Shown here in pieces: positions 15,926-26,143 of a stretch of 64,000 bases of DNA. The position numbers were made by a program, and so were the translations under genes. The DNA is taken from contig NZ_JABFTV010000004.1 in NCBI RefSeq assembly GCF_021404405.1, positions 62,001 through 126,000 on the forward strand, given 5' to 3'. The notes below the pieces were generated by a model. The model had not been told where the DNA came from, made no database searches, and worked only from the letters and a program-made list of their open reading frames with translations. How positions within the stretch are numbered: position 1 is the stretch's first letter; each line of letters opens with the position of its first letter. This DNA comes from Billgrantia aerodenitrificans (GTDB lineage Bacteria; Pseudomonadota; Gammaproteobacteria; Pseudomonadales; Halomonadaceae).

Positions 15926-17350
15926 ATGAACCAGCAGCACCGCGATCTGATCGAGCGCGACCGCAAGGTCACCTTCCACGCCTCCACCCACCTGCGCGAT
16001 TTCGCCCATGGCGACGCGCCGGGCCGGGTGATCACCGGCGGCAAGGGCATCCACATCGTCGACAAGGACGGCCGCGAGTTCATCGACGGCTTCGCCGGGC
16101 TGTACTGCGTCAACATCGGCTACGGCCGCACCGAGGTGGCCGAGGCGATCTACCAGCAGGCGCTGGAGCTCTCCTACTATCACACCTACGTGGGCCACTC
16201 CAACGAGCCGCAGATCGCGCTCTCCGAGAAGATCATCGAGCTCGCCGGCCCCGGCATGTCCAAGGTCTACTACGGCCTGGGTGGCAGTGACGCCAACGAG
16301 ACCCAGCTCAAGATCGTGCGCTACTACAACAACGTGCTCGGTCGCCCGCAGAAGAAGAAGGTCATCTCGCGCCAGCGCGGCTACCACGGCTCTGGCCTGG
16401 CCACCGGCTCGCTGACCGGCCTCAAGGCGTTTCACGACCAGTTCGACCTGCCGCTGGCCGGCATCCTGCACACCGAGGCGCCGTACTACTACCACCGCGC
16501 CGCCGAGCAGGAAGGCATGAGCGAGCGCGAGTTCTCCCAGTTCTGTGCCCAGAAGCTGGAAGAGATGATCCTGGCCGAAGGCCCCGACACCGTAGCCGCC
16601 TTCATCGGCGAGCCGGTGCTCGGCACCGGCGGCATCGTGCCGCCGCCGGAAGGTTACTGGGAGGCGATCCAGGCGGTACTGGCCAAGTACGACGTGCTGC
16701 TGATCGCCGACGAAGTGGTTTGCGGCTTCGGTCGTATCGGCGCCGACTTCGGCAGCCACCACTACGGCATCAAGCCCGACCTGATCACCGTCGCCAAGGG
16801 CCTGACCAGCGCCTATCAGCCGCTCTCCGGCGTGATCGTCGGCGACCGCGTATGGAGCGTGCTGGAGCAGGGCACCGGCCAGTACGGCCCCATTGGCCAC
16901 GGCTGGACCTACTCCGGTCACGCGCTGGGCTGCGCCGCGGCGCTGGCCAACCTGGCGATCATCGAGCGTGAGGGGCTGACCCGGAACGCCGCCGAAACCG
17001 GTGCCTACCTGCAGCAGCAGATGCAGGCCGCCTTCGGCGAGCACCCCATCGTCGGCAACGTGCGCGGCGTGGGCATGCTGGCGGCGCTGGAATTCTCCAT
17101 CGATCCGGCCAAGCGTGCGCACTTCGATGCCGCGCACAAGGTAGGCCCGCGCATCGCCGCGGCGGCGTTGGACGAGAACCTGATCGCCCGCGCCATGCCC
17201 CAGGGCGACATTCTCGGCTTCGCGCCGCCGCTAGTGGCGACCCGCGCCGAGGTCGACGAGATCGTCGCCCGTGCCGAGCGCGCGGTGAACAAGGTCACCG
17301 ACGAGCTGGTGCGCGAAGGCGTGGTCAAGGCCGCCATGTCGGTGAGCTGA
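15926..17350 (+). CDS. doeD: L-2,4-diaminobutyrate transaminase
   Basis: DoeD moves the gamma-amino group of 2,4-diaminobutyrate to an oxoacid, giving aspartate beta-semialdehyde for DoeC. The 474-residue class III (omega) aminotransferase has Asp262 (IADEVVCGFGR) for the PLP ring nitrogen and Lys291 (VAKGLTSAYQPLSG) as the Schiff-base lysine. Similar enzymes use beta-alanine, GABA or putrescine with pyruvate; the doe setting decides the call. A GAGAGAG stretch lies about seven bases before ATG 15926. The structured element upstream could control it separately from doeC. A strong terminator follows at 17399. Confidence 0.9.
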   Translation: MNQQHRDLIERDRKVTFHASTHLRDFAHGDAPGRVITGGKGIHIVDKDGREFIDGFAGLYCVNIGYGRTEVAEAIYQQALELSYYHTYVGHSNEPQIALSEKIIELAGPGMSKVYYGLGGSDANETQLKIVRYYNNVLGRPQKKKVISRQRGYHGSGLATGSLTGLKAFHDQFDLPLAGILHTEAPYYYHRAAEQEGMSEREFSQFCAQKLEEMILAEGPDTVAAFIGEPVLGTGGIVPPPEGYWEAIQAVLAKYDVLLIADEVVCGFGRIGADFGSHHYGIKPDLITVAKGLTSAYQPLSGVIVGDRVWSVLEQGTGQYGPIGHGWTYSGHALGCAAALANLAIIEREGLTRNAAETGAYLQQQMQAAFGEHPIVGNVRGVGMLAALEFSIDPAKRAHFDAAHKVGPRIAAAALDENLIARAMPQGDILGFAPPLVATRAEVDEIVARAERAVNKVTDELVREGVVKAAMSVS

Positions 17351-17398
17351 GCCGTACTGCCGAGTCGAATCGGCAAGCGACCAGTATGTCTGACCACG

Positions 17399-17430
17399 AG
17401 CGCCGCGGGTAATGCCCGCGGCGCTTCGTT
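17399..17430 (+). terminator. Rho-independent terminator after doeD
   Basis: AGCGCCGCGGG at 17399-17409 pairs perfectly with CCCGCGGCGCT at 17415-17425 around TAATG, followed by TCGTTT. A smaller stem TGCCGA/TCGGCA lies at 17358-17375. eutB therefore probably has its own promoter in the remaining ~75 bases, though none was recognised. Confidence 0.7.
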
Positions 17431-17504
17431 TGGCTGGGCCTGTCCTTCTCTTCTAGGCTGAAAGCGCCAAGCCTCTCGCCACGAGCCACACAACTGGATC
17501 TGCC

Positions 17505-18503
17505 ATGTCGACCTCTGCTCACGGGGTTACCCTCGCTGCCGTTTACCAGGCGCGTCGCCGTATCGCCGGACAGGCGCTGCGTACGCCACTGGTCCGTTCG
17601 CCTGCCCTGTCGCGGCGTTTCGACGCCGATATCCTGCTCAAGCTGGAAACCCTTCAGCCCACCGGCGCCTTCAAGCTGCGCGGTGCCGTCAACATGATCG
17701 CCGCGCTGATCGAGCGTCACGGTCGCAATGCTCTGGAGGCCGGCGTGGTCACCGCCTCCACCGGCAACCACGGCCGTGCCGTCGCCTATGCCGCATCGAA
17801 GCTCGGCATTGCCGCGACGGTCTGCCTGTCACGCCTGGTGCCGGCCAACAAGGTGGCCGCCATCGAGGCGCTGGGCGCCGAGGTCAGGCGCGTGGGAGAG
17901 AGCCAGGACGAGGCCTTCGGCGAGGTCGAGCGCCTGATCCGCGAGCGCAGCATGACCCTGATTCCGCCTTTCGACGACCCGCTGATCGCGGCCGGCCAGG
18001 GCACCATCGGCCTGGAGCTGATGGAGGATGCGCCGGATCTCGACCGGGTGATCGTCGGACTCTCCGGCGGCGGGCTGCTGGGGGGCATCGGCGCGGCGGT
18101 GAAGGCCATCCGCCCCGAGACCCGCATCACCGGCGTTAGCCTCTCCCGTGGCGCGGCCATGTGGCAGAGCCTTCAGGCGGGGCGTCCCGTGGCGGTCGAG
18201 GAAGTGGAGAGTCTGGCCGACTCGCTGGGCGGCGGCATCGGCCTCGACAATCGCTGCACGTTCAGCCTGGTGCGCGAGGTGATGGATGACCACTTTCAGG
18301 TCTCGGAAGCGGCCATCGCCCAGGCCATGGTCGACATCCTCGAGCACGAGAAGCTTCTGGTAGAAGGCGCCGCCGCGGTGGGGCTCGCGGCCATGGTGGA
18401 GCATGGGCTCGAGGTGCGCGGCCAGCGGGTGGCGCTGATTCTTTCCGGCAACGGCGTGGCGCTGGAGACGCTCGACAAAGCGCGCCAGCTTGCCCATGGC
18501 TGA
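17505..18503 (+). CDS. eutB: Hydroxyectoine utilisation dehydratase EutB (threonine dehydratase-like)
   Basis: A 332-residue fold II PLP enzyme of the threonine/serine dehydratase group. Lys57 in TGAFKLRGA is the PLP lysine; STGNHGRAVAYA is the substrate loop and SGGGLLGG binds the cofactor phosphate. No ACT regulatory domain is present, so it is not the biosynthetic IlvA. EutB and EutC recur together in ectoine/hydroxyectoine gene clusters and have been proposed to help convert hydroxyectoine-derived intermediates; the exact reaction is not settled. The pair directly follows doeD here, which makes the EutB name more likely than a generic threonine dehydratase. It is 27 bases from eutC. Confidence 0.82.
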   Translation: MSTSAHGVTLAAVYQARRRIAGQALRTPLVRSPALSRRFDADILLKLETLQPTGAFKLRGAVNMIAALIERHGRNALEAGVVTASTGNHGRAVAYAASKLGIAATVCLSRLVPANKVAAIEALGAEVRRVGESQDEAFGEVERLIRERSMTLIPPFDDPLIAAGQGTIGLELMEDAPDLDRVIVGLSGGGLLGGIGAAVKAIRPETRITGVSLSRGAAMWQSLQAGRPVAVEEVESLADSLGGGIGLDNRCTFSLVREVMDDHFQVSEAAIAQAMVDILEHEKLLVEGAAAVGLAAMVEHGLEVRGQRVALILSGNGVALETLDKARQLAHG

Positions 18504-18530
18504 GGTCTTTGCAGTGTTCAAGGAGGAAAC

Positions 18531-19481
18531 ATGAAGCTCTATCGACGTGACGAAATCGAAGCGGTGGTGGGCATCGACGACGAGGCGCTGCACCAGGTGG
18601 AGGCGGGCTTCGCCGCGCTGGGGCGCGGCGAAGTGGTGCAGCCGCCGATCCTGTCGATGGCCATGGAGGAGTTCAACAGCGAAGTCGACGTCAAGACCGC
18701 CCACATCAAGGGGTGGCAACGTTATGCGATCAAGGTCAGCAGCGGCGCCTTCGACAATCCCAAGCGCGGCCTGCCGAGCCTGAGCGGCTTGATGATGCTG
18801 TTCTCCGCCGAGACCGGCCAGGTCGAGGCGGTGCTGTTCGACGAGGGCTATCTAACCATGGTGCGTACCGCTTTGGCCGGAGCCATCGCCGCCAAGCACC
18901 TTTCCCGCGAGGACAGCCGCCGGGTCGGAGTGATTGGTGCCGGCGAACAGGCGCGGCGGCAGGTCGAGGCACTGCGCCTGGTGCGTAACGTCGATACCCT
19001 GGACGTCTGGGCACGCCGCCGTGAAGCGGCCGAAGAGTACGCCGAATACATGCGCAGCCAAGGCCTTACCGTCACCGTGCGCGACAGCGTGCATGCCGCC
19101 TGTGCCCAGGCCGATATCATCGTGACGACGACGCCGTCGCGGGAGCCGCTGCTCTTCGCCAGCGACCTGCCCGAGAGCGTGCACGTCACCGCCATGGGCT
19201 CGGACAGCCCCGACAAGCGCGAGCTGGACGAATCGGTGCTGACCCGGGCCGACGCCTTCGTCTGCGACAGCCGGGCGCAGAGCGAGCACAACGGGGAACT
19301 CAAGGTCTGTGCCAACGCGGGGCGCGAGCCGCCATTCCAGGTATACGAGCTGGGCCGGGTGATCGAACGGGGGGAGCGGCTGCGGAATTCCGAGGCGACC
19401 ATCACCGTGTGCGACCTGACCGGCACCGGCGTGCAGGACACCGCCATCGCCAACTTCGCCCTCACTCGGCTGGCGGGGTAA
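18531..19481 (+). CDS. eutC: Ectoine utilisation protein EutC (ornithine cyclodeaminase family)
   Basis: A 316-residue member of the ornithine cyclodeaminase/mu-crystallin family, with the NAD-binding motif GVIGAGEQARRQ near residue 131 after an N-terminal dimerisation domain. Family members include ornithine cyclodeaminase, ketimine reductases and alanine dehydrogenase, so sequence alone does not fix the reaction. Pairing with eutB in an ectoine cluster supports EutC. AAGGAGG lies six bases before ATG 18531, a strong site, and the 27-base gap argues for co-transcription with eutB. Confidence 0.85.
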   Translation: MKLYRRDEIEAVVGIDDEALHQVEAGFAALGRGEVVQPPILSMAMEEFNSEVDVKTAHIKGWQRYAIKVSSGAFDNPKRGLPSLSGLMMLFSAETGQVEAVLFDEGYLTMVRTALAGAIAAKHLSREDSRRVGVIGAGEQARRQVEALRLVRNVDTLDVWARRREAAEEYAEYMRSQGLTVTVRDSVHAACAQADIIVTTTPSREPLLFASDLPESVHVTAMGSDSPDKRELDESVLTRADAFVCDSRAQSEHNGELKVCANAGREPPFQVYELGRVIERGERLRNSEATITVCDLTGTGVQDTAIANFALTRLAG

Positions 19482-19570
19482 GCAGCAGGGTGCCACCGCT
19501 ACCACGCCTTGAGCCACGGCGGGGCAGCCCCCATGCTTGGGGTGACGAAACGCAACGAGGAGCGCAGCGG

Positions 19571-20254
19571 ATGGCAACGGTACTCGCCTTCGATGTCTAC
19601 GGTACCCTGATCGATACCCATGGCGTGGTCGCCGAACTGGAAGAGCGGCTCGGCAGGAGCGGCAGGGCGGAGCTGGCCCCCGAGTTCTCGCGGCGTTGGC
19701 GCGACAAGCAACTGGAGTACAGCTTTCGCCGCGGCCTGATGGGGGCCTACGTAACCTTCGGGCAGTGCACCCGAGAAGCGCTGGATTTCACCGACCGCGC
19801 CCTGCAGACGCAGCTGTCGGACGTCGACAAGGACCACCTGATGTCGGTATACAGGCGCCTACCGGCCTTTGCCGAGGCCGCCGGTGCGCTGAAGCGACTG
19901 ACGGCTAGCGGCATGCGCTGCGTGGCCTTCTCCAACGGCACCTTCGAGGCGGTCAGCGGCCTGCTCGAACAGGCCGGAATAGGCGGGTGCTTCGAGGCGG
20001 TGATCAGCGTCGACGAGGTCAAGCGCTTCAAGCCCGACCCCGCCGTCTACGCTCATCTGCGCAACCGCCTCGACGTGGCTCCCGGCGACACCTGGCTGAT
20101 CTCGAGCAACCCCTTCGACGTGATCGGCGCGCGGCATGCCGGACTGCATGCCGCCTGGGTGCGGCGCAGCCTCGATGCCCCCTTCGACCCCTGGGGCATC
20201 GAGCCGGACCTGACCGTCACCGACCTGGAGGCGCTCTCTGATCGCCTGAGCTGA
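19571..20254 (+). CDS. HAD-superfamily hydrolase, haloacid dehalogenase type II-like
   Basis: A 227-residue HAD protein. Motif I is FDVYGTLID with nucleophile Asp8; motif II is SNGT near 119; the motif III lysine is in KRFKPDP near 153; motif IV is SSNPFDVIGA near 180. The FDVYGT and SSNPFD forms are typical of type II 2-haloacid dehalogenases, although many relatives act as phosphatases. ATG 19571 is preceded by GAGGAG at about eight bases. Its stop is only three bases from the stop of the opposing MFS gene, so transcription of the two must meet there. Physiological substrate unknown. Confidence 0.8.
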   Translation: MATVLAFDVYGTLIDTHGVVAELEERLGRSGRAELAPEFSRRWRDKQLEYSFRRGLMGAYVTFGQCTREALDFTDRALQTQLSDVDKDHLMSVYRRLPAFAEAAGALKRLTASGMRCVAFSNGTFEAVSGLLEQAGIGGCFEAVISVDEVKRFKPDPAVYAHLRNRLDVAPGDTWLISSNPFDVIGARHAGLHAAWVRRSLDAPFDPWGIEPDLTVTDLEALSDRLS

Positions 20255-20257
20255 GGA

Positions 20258-21556
20258 CTAGTCCCGCTGCTGGTACGCCTCGATCAGCCGCTTGCGCTCG
20301 TGCTCCTCGTAGAAGCTGGGGTCGTCGAACAGGTCGGGCTGGGAGTCGTCGAAGAGCATCTCCAACGCCAGCGGGCTGGTCTGGGTCATCGGCTCGAAGT
20401 GGGCGGGATGGCCATAGACCAGATCGGAGACGTGGCGGCGACGATAGAGCGCATAGGCACCCAGCACGGCCAGCACCGCGGCAATGTAGAAGGGCAGCGC
20501 CTGGGGCCCCAGCACGCCCATCAGCGCCCCGGCGAGAATCGGCGCCAAGGCGCTGCCCGCCCCCTGGGTCACCAGCATGTCGGCCGAGGCCGAAACCACC
20601 TCTTCGGGATGTAGCTGGTCGATCAACTGCGCCACCGCCAGCGGGTAGATGGCGAAGGAGAAGCCGCCCCACAGGAAGAACAGCCCCAGCAGCGCGGTCT
20701 GGTTGGGGGCGAACGGCATCATCGCGGCCAGCGCCGCGGCGGCGATCACCACCCAGGTCAGCACCCGAGAGCGGTCGTGCTTGTCGGAGAAGCGGCCGAT
20801 GGGCAGCTGCAGCAGCGCGCCGCCCAGGATGGTCACACTCATCAGCGTACCCACGTCGCCGGCGCTCCAGCCCAACTGGCGGGCATAGAGCGGCGCCATA
20901 CCCCAGAAGGCGCCCATGGCCAGCCCCGACAGCACCGAGGCCGTGACCGATAGCGGCGCGAAGCCGATCAGTGCCTTGAGGCTGCTCTTGGCGTTTTCGG
21001 GCACGGTGGGTTGCTGGCGCCGGGTCATGGTGATCGGCAGCAGTGCCCAACTGATCAGGATGGCCGTCACGGCGAAGAGCAGGAAACCGCCGGGCGTGTC
21101 CAGGCGCAGGATCTGCTGGGCGGCGGCAATCGCCCCGAGGTTCACCAGCATGTAGGTGGCGAACACGCGGCCGCGCTCGTGGCTGGCCGCCTGGCCGTTG
21201 AGCCAGCTCTCGATCACCGTCATCAGGGTGACGAAGGCCAGGCCGTAGAAGAAGCGCAGCACGATCCACACCCAGGGGTCGACGAAGATGATGTGCAGCA
21301 GCGCGCCCGAGGCGCACAGCGCGGCGCAGAAGGCGAAGGTGCGAATGTGCCCGGCGCGCCGAATCAAGCGGCTGCTGACCCAGGTACCGCAGGTGAAGCC
21401 GACGAAGTAGGCCGACATGATCACGCCCACCATGGTGGACGAGAATCCCTCGTCGGTGCCGCGCAGCGTCAGCAGCGTATTGATCAGGCCGTTGCCCAGC
21501 AGCAGCAGGGCGACGCTCCAGAGAATCGAACGGACCGGTTGCAGCATGGCCAGCAT
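20258..21556 (-). CDS. MFS transporter, 12 membrane segments
   Basis: A 432-residue major facilitator protein with two six-helix halves and a short charged cytoplasmic tail (about 385-432). The loop 2-3 signature is seen as SSRLIRRAGHIRTF near residue 61 and its half-way copy as IGRFSDKHDRSR near 257. The closest family feel is the YcaD-like group, with unknown substrate. It lies 43 bases downstream of glgB on the same strand and could be read with the glycogen operon, but no biochemical link is obvious. Convergent with the HAD gene with a three-base gap. Confidence 0.85.
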   Translation of the reverse strand: MLAMLQPVRSILWSVALLLLGNGLINTLLTLRGTDEGFSSTMVGVIMSAYFVGFTCGTWVSSRLIRRAGHIRTFAFCAALCASGALLHIIFVDPWVWIVLRFFYGLAFVTLMTVIESWLNGQAASHERGRVFATYMLVNLGAIAAAQQILRLDTPGGFLLFAVTAILISWALLPITMTRRQQPTVPENAKSSLKALIGFAPLSVTASVLSGLAMGAFWGMAPLYARQLGWSAGDVGTLMSVTILGGALLQLPIGRFSDKHDRSRVLTWVVIAAAALAAMMPFAPNQTALLGLFFLWGGFSFAIYPLAVAQLIDQLHPEEVVSASADMLVTQGAGSALAPILAGALMGVLGPQALPFYIAAVLAVLGAYALYRRRHVSDLVYGHPAHFEPMTQTSPLALEMLFDDSQPDLFDDPSFYEEHERKRLIEAYQQRD

Positions 21557-21599
21557 GCCATCTCTCCTTACTTCCGTGTTGAAGTCGTGAGTGTGTTCC

Positions 21600-23852
21600 C
21601 TACCTCGCTAGCGGCCGCAGAATGATCACCGCCAGCGGCGGCAGGGTCAGCTCCAGGCTCGCCGGCTGACCGTGCAGCGGTTGTTCGTTGGCCTCGAGGC
21701 GGCCCAGGTTGCCCAGGTTCGAACCGCCGTAGCACGCCGCATCGCTGTTGAAGATCTCTTCCCAGGCGCCGGCTCGCGGCACGCCGACCCGGTACTCGTG
21801 CCGCGGCACGGGGGTCATGTTGGCCACTACCAGCAGCGGCTCTGCGTGGGCATCGCAGCGCAGCCAGGCGAACGCGCTGTTGGCGTGGTCGTTGCCGATG
21901 ACCCAGACGAAGCCGGCCGGGTCGCAGTCGCCCTGGTGCAATGCCGGCTGTTCGCGATACAGCCGGTTGAGATCCCCCACCAGTAGCCGGACCCCGGCGT
22001 GGCGCGGCTCGTCGAGCAGCCACCAGTCGAGTTCGCGGTCGTGATCCCATTCGCGCCACTGGCCGAACTCGCAGCCCATGAACAGCAGCTTCTTGCCCGG
22101 CTGGGTCCACAGCGTGGCGAGATAGGCGCGCAGATTGGCGAACTTCTGCCACTCGTCGCCGGGCATCTTGTCGAGCAGCGCGCGCTTGCCGTGGACCACC
22201 TCGTCATGGGAGATCGGCAGCATGAAGCGCTCGGAGTATGCATAGACCTGAGGAAAGGTCATGTTGTGGTGACCATGGCAGCGGTAGAGAGGATCCTCCG
22301 CCATGTAGCTCAGGGTGTCGTGCATCCAGCCGAGGTTCCACTTGTAGGCAAAGCCCAGCCCACCCTCGGGTACCGACCGGGTCACGCCGGGCCAGGCGGT
22401 CGACTCCTCGGCGATGACGGCGGCGTCGGGCACCTCTTCGGCCACCACCTGGTTGAGGTGGCGCAGGAAGTCGAGCGCTTCGAGATTCTCGTGACCGCCA
22501 TGGCGGTTGGGAATCCACTCGCCGTCGCGCCGCGAGTAGTTGCGGTAGATCATCGAGGCCACCGCATCCACGCGCAGGGCGTCGATGTGATAGTGCCTGA
22601 GCCAGTGCAGGGCGGAAGAGAGCATGAAGCCGTGCACCTCGCGCCGGCCCAGGTTGTAGATGTAGGTGTTCCAGTCCTGATGGAAGCCCTCATGAGGATG
22701 CTCGTACTCGTACAGGGCGGTGCCGTCGAAACGCGCCAGGCCGTGGGCGTCGGTGGGGAAATGGGCCGGCACCCAGTCGAGGATCACGCCGAGCCCCGCC
22801 CGGTGGCAGGCATCGACGAAGAAAGCGAAATCCGCCGGCGAACCGTGGCGTGCGGTAGGCGCAAACAGCCCCAGCGGCTGATAACCCCAGGAGCCGCCGA
22901 AGGGGTGCTCCATGATCGGCAGCAGCTCGATGTGGGTGAAGCCCATCTCGCTCACATAGGGGATCAACTGCTCGGCCAGCTCCCGCCAGTCGTAGAGTTC
23001 GCCCTCGTTGCCGCCGTGCTTGCGCCACGAGGCAGCGTGCACTTCGTAGATGGCGATCGGCCGGTCGGGGGCGAGCGTCTCGCCGCGCCGGGCGAGCCAG
23101 GCCTCGTCGTGCCACTCGAAATTCTCGATATCGGCCACTTTCGAGGCGGTGCCGGGCGGCAGTTCGCTGGCCAGCGCTACGGGATCGGCTTTTTGCACGA
23201 CGTGCTCATGGGCGTCCACCAGTTCGTATTTGTAGGCTTCGCCCGACTGCAGACGCGGCACGAACAGCTCCCACACGCCGGCCTGGTGGCGCAGGCGCAT
23301 GGGGTGGCGACGGCCGTCCCAGCCGTTGAAGGCGCCGATGACCGAGACACGCCGGGCGTTGGGCGCCCACACGGCGAAGCGCACGCCCGCCACGCCGTCG
23401 ATCTCCATGAGTTGGGCGCCCAGGCAGCGGCCGAGGTCGCGATGGGTGCCCTCGCCGATCAGGTGCAGGTCGATGTCGCCGAGCAGGAGGCCGAAGCTGT
23501 ATGGGTCTTCCGTCTCCTGAACGCCGTCGGGCCAGTGGATGCGCAGCCGGTAGGGGAAGATCTCGCTCAGCGCGATGACGAACAGCCCCGCTGTGCCGAG
23601 TTCGGTAAGGCGGCCCTCGATACGCTCGCTGTCACGCCGCAGGACGTCCACGCCCTGGGCGCCGGGAACGTAGACCCTGAGTGCGTACCCATCTCCCTGC
23701 GCGTGCAGCCCCAGCACTGCGAAGGGGTCGGGATGGCGGCCGCTTGCCAGCGCCTCGGCATCACGGCGGGGCAGGGCGGCGCTGGCAGCGCTCGGTTGCC
23801 GGTCACTCGGCTTCGTTTCCCAATCATCACTACAGGCCATCAGTTCCGTCAT
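21600..23852 (-). CDS. glgB: 1,4-alpha-glucan branching enzyme
   Basis: GlgB makes the alpha-1,6 branches of glycogen. At 750 residues it has the long bacterial layout: N1 module (about 35-130), CBM48 (about 150-235), GH13 catalytic barrel, C-terminal beta domain. Catalytic residues are visible: nucleophile Asp429 (LRVDAVASM), acid/base Glu482 (VIAEES) and His549-Asp550 ([10 protein letters not shown]). I start at ATG 23852, with GGAAGGG just upstream; the frame stays open further upstream but overlaps glgX and has no protein character. It is the last glycogen gene of the leftward operon, 28 bases after glgX. Confidence 0.95.
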   Translation of the reverse strand: MTELMACSDDWETKPSDRQPSAASAALPRRDAEALASGRHPDPFAVLGLHAQGDGYALRVYVPGAQGVDVLRRDSERIEGRLTELGTAGLFVIALSEIFPYRLRIHWPDGVQETEDPYSFGLLLGDIDLHLIGEGTHRDLGRCLGAQLMEIDGVAGVRFAVWAPNARRVSVIGAFNGWDGRRHPMRLRHQAGVWELFVPRLQSGEAYKYELVDAHEHVVQKADPVALASELPPGTASKVADIENFEWHDEAWLARRGETLAPDRPIAIYEVHAASWRKHGGNEGELYDWRELAEQLIPYVSEMGFTHIELLPIMEHPFGGSWGYQPLGLFAPTARHGSPADFAFFVDACHRAGLGVILDWVPAHFPTDAHGLARFDGTALYEYEHPHEGFHQDWNTYIYNLGRREVHGFMLSSALHWLRHYHIDALRVDAVASMIYRNYSRRDGEWIPNRHGGHENLEALDFLRHLNQVVAEEVPDAAVIAEESTAWPGVTRSVPEGGLGFAYKWNLGWMHDTLSYMAEDPLYRCHGHHNMTFPQVYAYSERFMLPISHDEVVHGKRALLDKMPGDEWQKFANLRAYLATLWTQPGKKLLFMGCEFGQWREWDHDRELDWWLLDEPRHAGVRLLVGDLNRLYREQPALHQGDCDPAGFVWVIGNDHANSAFAWLRCDAHAEPLLVVANMTPVPRHEYRVGVPRAGAWEEIFNSDAACYGGSNLGNLGRLEANEQPLHGQPASLELTLPPLAVIILRPLAR

Positions 23853-23880
23853 GTGCCCTTCCGTCGAGAGGTGGTCGTGT

Positions 23881-26064
23881 TCATGGCGCCTGCTCCAGTT
23901 CGAGCATGACCAGCGAGCGTCCGAGCATGGCGTACTCCTCGCCGAAGGCGCGCAGGCCGGCATCGGGCGGTGTGCTGTCACGCGTATCGAGCCGGCACAC
24001 CCAGCCGTTGCCGCGGGGTACGTCGGGCAGGCAGAAGGCGATCGGTTCGGGGCTGGCGTTGAACAGGATCAGCAGCGAGCGGTCGTCGCCTGCGCGGCGA
24101 ATGCCCGAGGGGCGGGCGCGGCCGTCGAGCAGCAGGCCGAGACAGCGCGCTTGTGGATCCTCCCAACGCTGCACGTCCATCTCGCTACCGTCGGCAGCCA
24201 ACCAGGTGACCTCCCTGAGTCCCATCTCCTCGTTGTACTCGCCGGAGAGAAAGCGGCCGCGGCGCAAAATGGGATAGCGCAGGCGCAGGGCGATCAGCCG
24301 GCGCAGGTAATCGATCAGGTCGTGGGCGTCGCCCTCCAGGTTCCAGTCAAGCCAGCTCAGCTCGTTGTCCTGACAGTAGGCGTTGTTGTTGCCGCGCTGG
24401 GTGCGCAGCAGCTCGTCGCCGGCCAGCAGCATCGGCGTGCCCTGGGAGAACAGCAGCGTGGCGAGGAAGTTGCGAATCTGGCGCAGGCGCAGCGAGTGGA
24501 CGTCCGGGTCGTCGGTGGGTCCCTCTTCGCCGTGGTTCCAGGAGAGGTTGTGGTCGTGGCCGTCGCGGTTCTCCTCGCCGTTGGCCTGGTTGTGCTTGTC
24601 GTCGTAGGCGACCAGGTCGTGCAGGGTGAAACCGTCATGGGCGGTGACGAAGTTGACCGAGGCGAAAGGGCGGCGGCCGCGGCGGTCGAACAGGTCGGCC
24701 GAGCCCATCAACCGCGAGGCGAACTCGGCGAGCTGGCCCTCGTCGCCGCGCCAGAAGGCACGGCTGGTGTCGCGGAAGCGGTCGTTCCACTCCGCCCAGC
24801 CGGGCGGGAAGCCGCCCACCTGGTAGCCGCCGGGGCCGCAGTCCCAAGGCTCGGCGATCAGCTTCACCTGGCTCAGCACCGGGTCCTGGCGGCAGGAGTC
24901 GAGAAAGCCGCCGCCTTCGTCGAAGCCGTGGGGCTCGCGGCCGAGGATGGTCGCCAGGTCGAAGCGAAAACCGTCGACGCGCATTTCGGTGGCCCAGTAG
25001 CGCAGCGAGTCGGTGACCATCTGCAGTACCCGGGGATGGCTCAGGTTGAGCGTGTTGCCGGTGCCGGTATCGTCGATGTAGTAGCGCGGTTCGTCGGGCA
25101 GCAGGCGATAGTAGGAGGCGTTGTCGATGCCCTTGAAGGAGAGGGTGGGGCCGAGATGGTTGCCCTCGGCGGTGTGGTTGTACACCACGTCGAGGATCAC
25201 CTCGAGATCGGCGGCGTGATAACAGGCCACCATCTGCTTGAACTCATTGATGTTGCTGCCGGAGAGATAGCGCGAATGGGGGGCGAAGAAGCCCAGGGTG
25301 CTGTAGCCCCAGTAGTTGCGCAGCCCGCGCTCGAGCAGGTGCTGGTCGTCGACGAAGGCGTGGATCGGCAGCAGCTCCACCGACGACACGCCGAGCGAGC
25401 GGATGTAGTCGACCACTTCGTTGACCATCAGCCCCGAGAAGGTGCCGCGCAGCGCTTCGGGCACCGCCGGGTGACGCATGGTATAGCCGCGCACGTGGGT
25501 CTCGTAGACCACGGTGCGCTCCCAGGGCTGCTGAACGCCACGGGAGCGGCCCCAGGTGAAGGCGGGGTCGATCACCCGGCAGCGGGGCATGAAGGGGGCG
25601 CTGTCGCGGGTATCGAAACTGAGATCGCCGTCGGCATGGCCGATGGTGTAGCCGAACAGCGCTTCGTCCCACACCAGCTCGCCCACGAGCTGCTTGGCGT
25701 AGGGATCGAGCAGCAGCTTGTGTGGGTTGAAGCGATGCCCCGACTCGGGCTCATAGGGGCCGTGGACCCGGTAGGCATAGAGCTGGCCCGGGCGGGCATC
25801 GGGCAGGTAGCCGTGCCACACCTCGTCGGTGTACTCCGGCAGCTCGATGCGCTCCACCTCATGGGTGCCGCTCGCGTCGAACAGGCATAGCTCGACCCGG
25901 GTGGCATGGGCGGAAAAGAGAGCGAAATTGACGCCCAGCCCATCCCAGGTCGCGCCCAGCGGGAAAGGCCAGCCCTCGCGCACGCGCGAACTCCGGATCA
26001 CCCCGGGTTGTTCATCGATCGCCACGGCGGGGTCGATCTCTTGCGGCTCCTGCCTCGTGTTCAT
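23881..26064 (-). CDS. glgX: Glycogen debranching enzyme (isoamylase type)
   Basis: GlgX cuts alpha-1,6 branches of glycogen limit dextrins, feeding linear chains to TreY and MalQ. The 727-residue protein has an N-terminal CBM48 domain (about 25-130) and a GH13 isoamylase barrel. The nucleophile is Asp369 ([10 protein letters not shown]), the acid/base Glu405 (LIAEPWDCG), and the third acid is in [10 protein letters not shown] near 480. It lies between the DUF2934 gene (79 bases upstream) and glgB (28 bases downstream). Length and motifs are ordinary for the family. Confidence 0.95.
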   Translation of the reverse strand: MNTRQEPQEIDPAVAIDEQPGVIRSSRVREGWPFPLGATWDGLGVNFALFSAHATRVELCLFDASGTHEVERIELPEYTDEVWHGYLPDARPGQLYAYRVHGPYEPESGHRFNPHKLLLDPYAKQLVGELVWDEALFGYTIGHADGDLSFDTRDSAPFMPRCRVIDPAFTWGRSRGVQQPWERTVVYETHVRGYTMRHPAVPEALRGTFSGLMVNEVVDYIRSLGVSSVELLPIHAFVDDQHLLERGLRNYWGYSTLGFFAPHSRYLSGSNINEFKQMVACYHAADLEVILDVVYNHTAEGNHLGPTLSFKGIDNASYYRLLPDEPRYYIDDTGTGNTLNLSHPRVLQMVTDSLRYWATEMRVDGFRFDLATILGREPHGFDEGGGFLDSCRQDPVLSQVKLIAEPWDCGPGGYQVGGFPPGWAEWNDRFRDTSRAFWRGDEGQLAEFASRLMGSADLFDRRGRRPFASVNFVTAHDGFTLHDLVAYDDKHNQANGEENRDGHDHNLSWNHGEEGPTDDPDVHSLRLRQIRNFLATLLFSQGTPMLLAGDELLRTQRGNNNAYCQDNELSWLDWNLEGDAHDLIDYLRRLIALRLRYPILRRGRFLSGEYNEEMGLREVTWLAADGSEMDVQRWEDPQARCLGLLLDGRARPSGIRRAGDDRSLLILFNASPEPIAFCLPDVPRGNGWVCRLDTRDSTPPDAGLRAFGEEYAMLGRSLVMLELEQAP

Positions 26065-26143
26065 CGTTCGTCGTCCTTGATCGCGGTGGGCGTCTTGCTG
26101 CCCTGTGTCGTGCTACGCCTCTCGCCATCTGCGCATGCGCTGC

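Noticed and set aside
15617..17137. 506-codon frame antisense to doeD running through the structured element
   Set aside because: The part over doeD is a shadow. The part over 15667-15860 is explained better by the inverted repeats; no ribosome site supports a short protein there.
21999..25890. Two very long forward frames opposite glgB and glgX (about 636 and 679 codons)
   Set aside because: Both are antisense to genes with complete GH13 catalytic residues; the translations are low-complexity and unlike any protein family.
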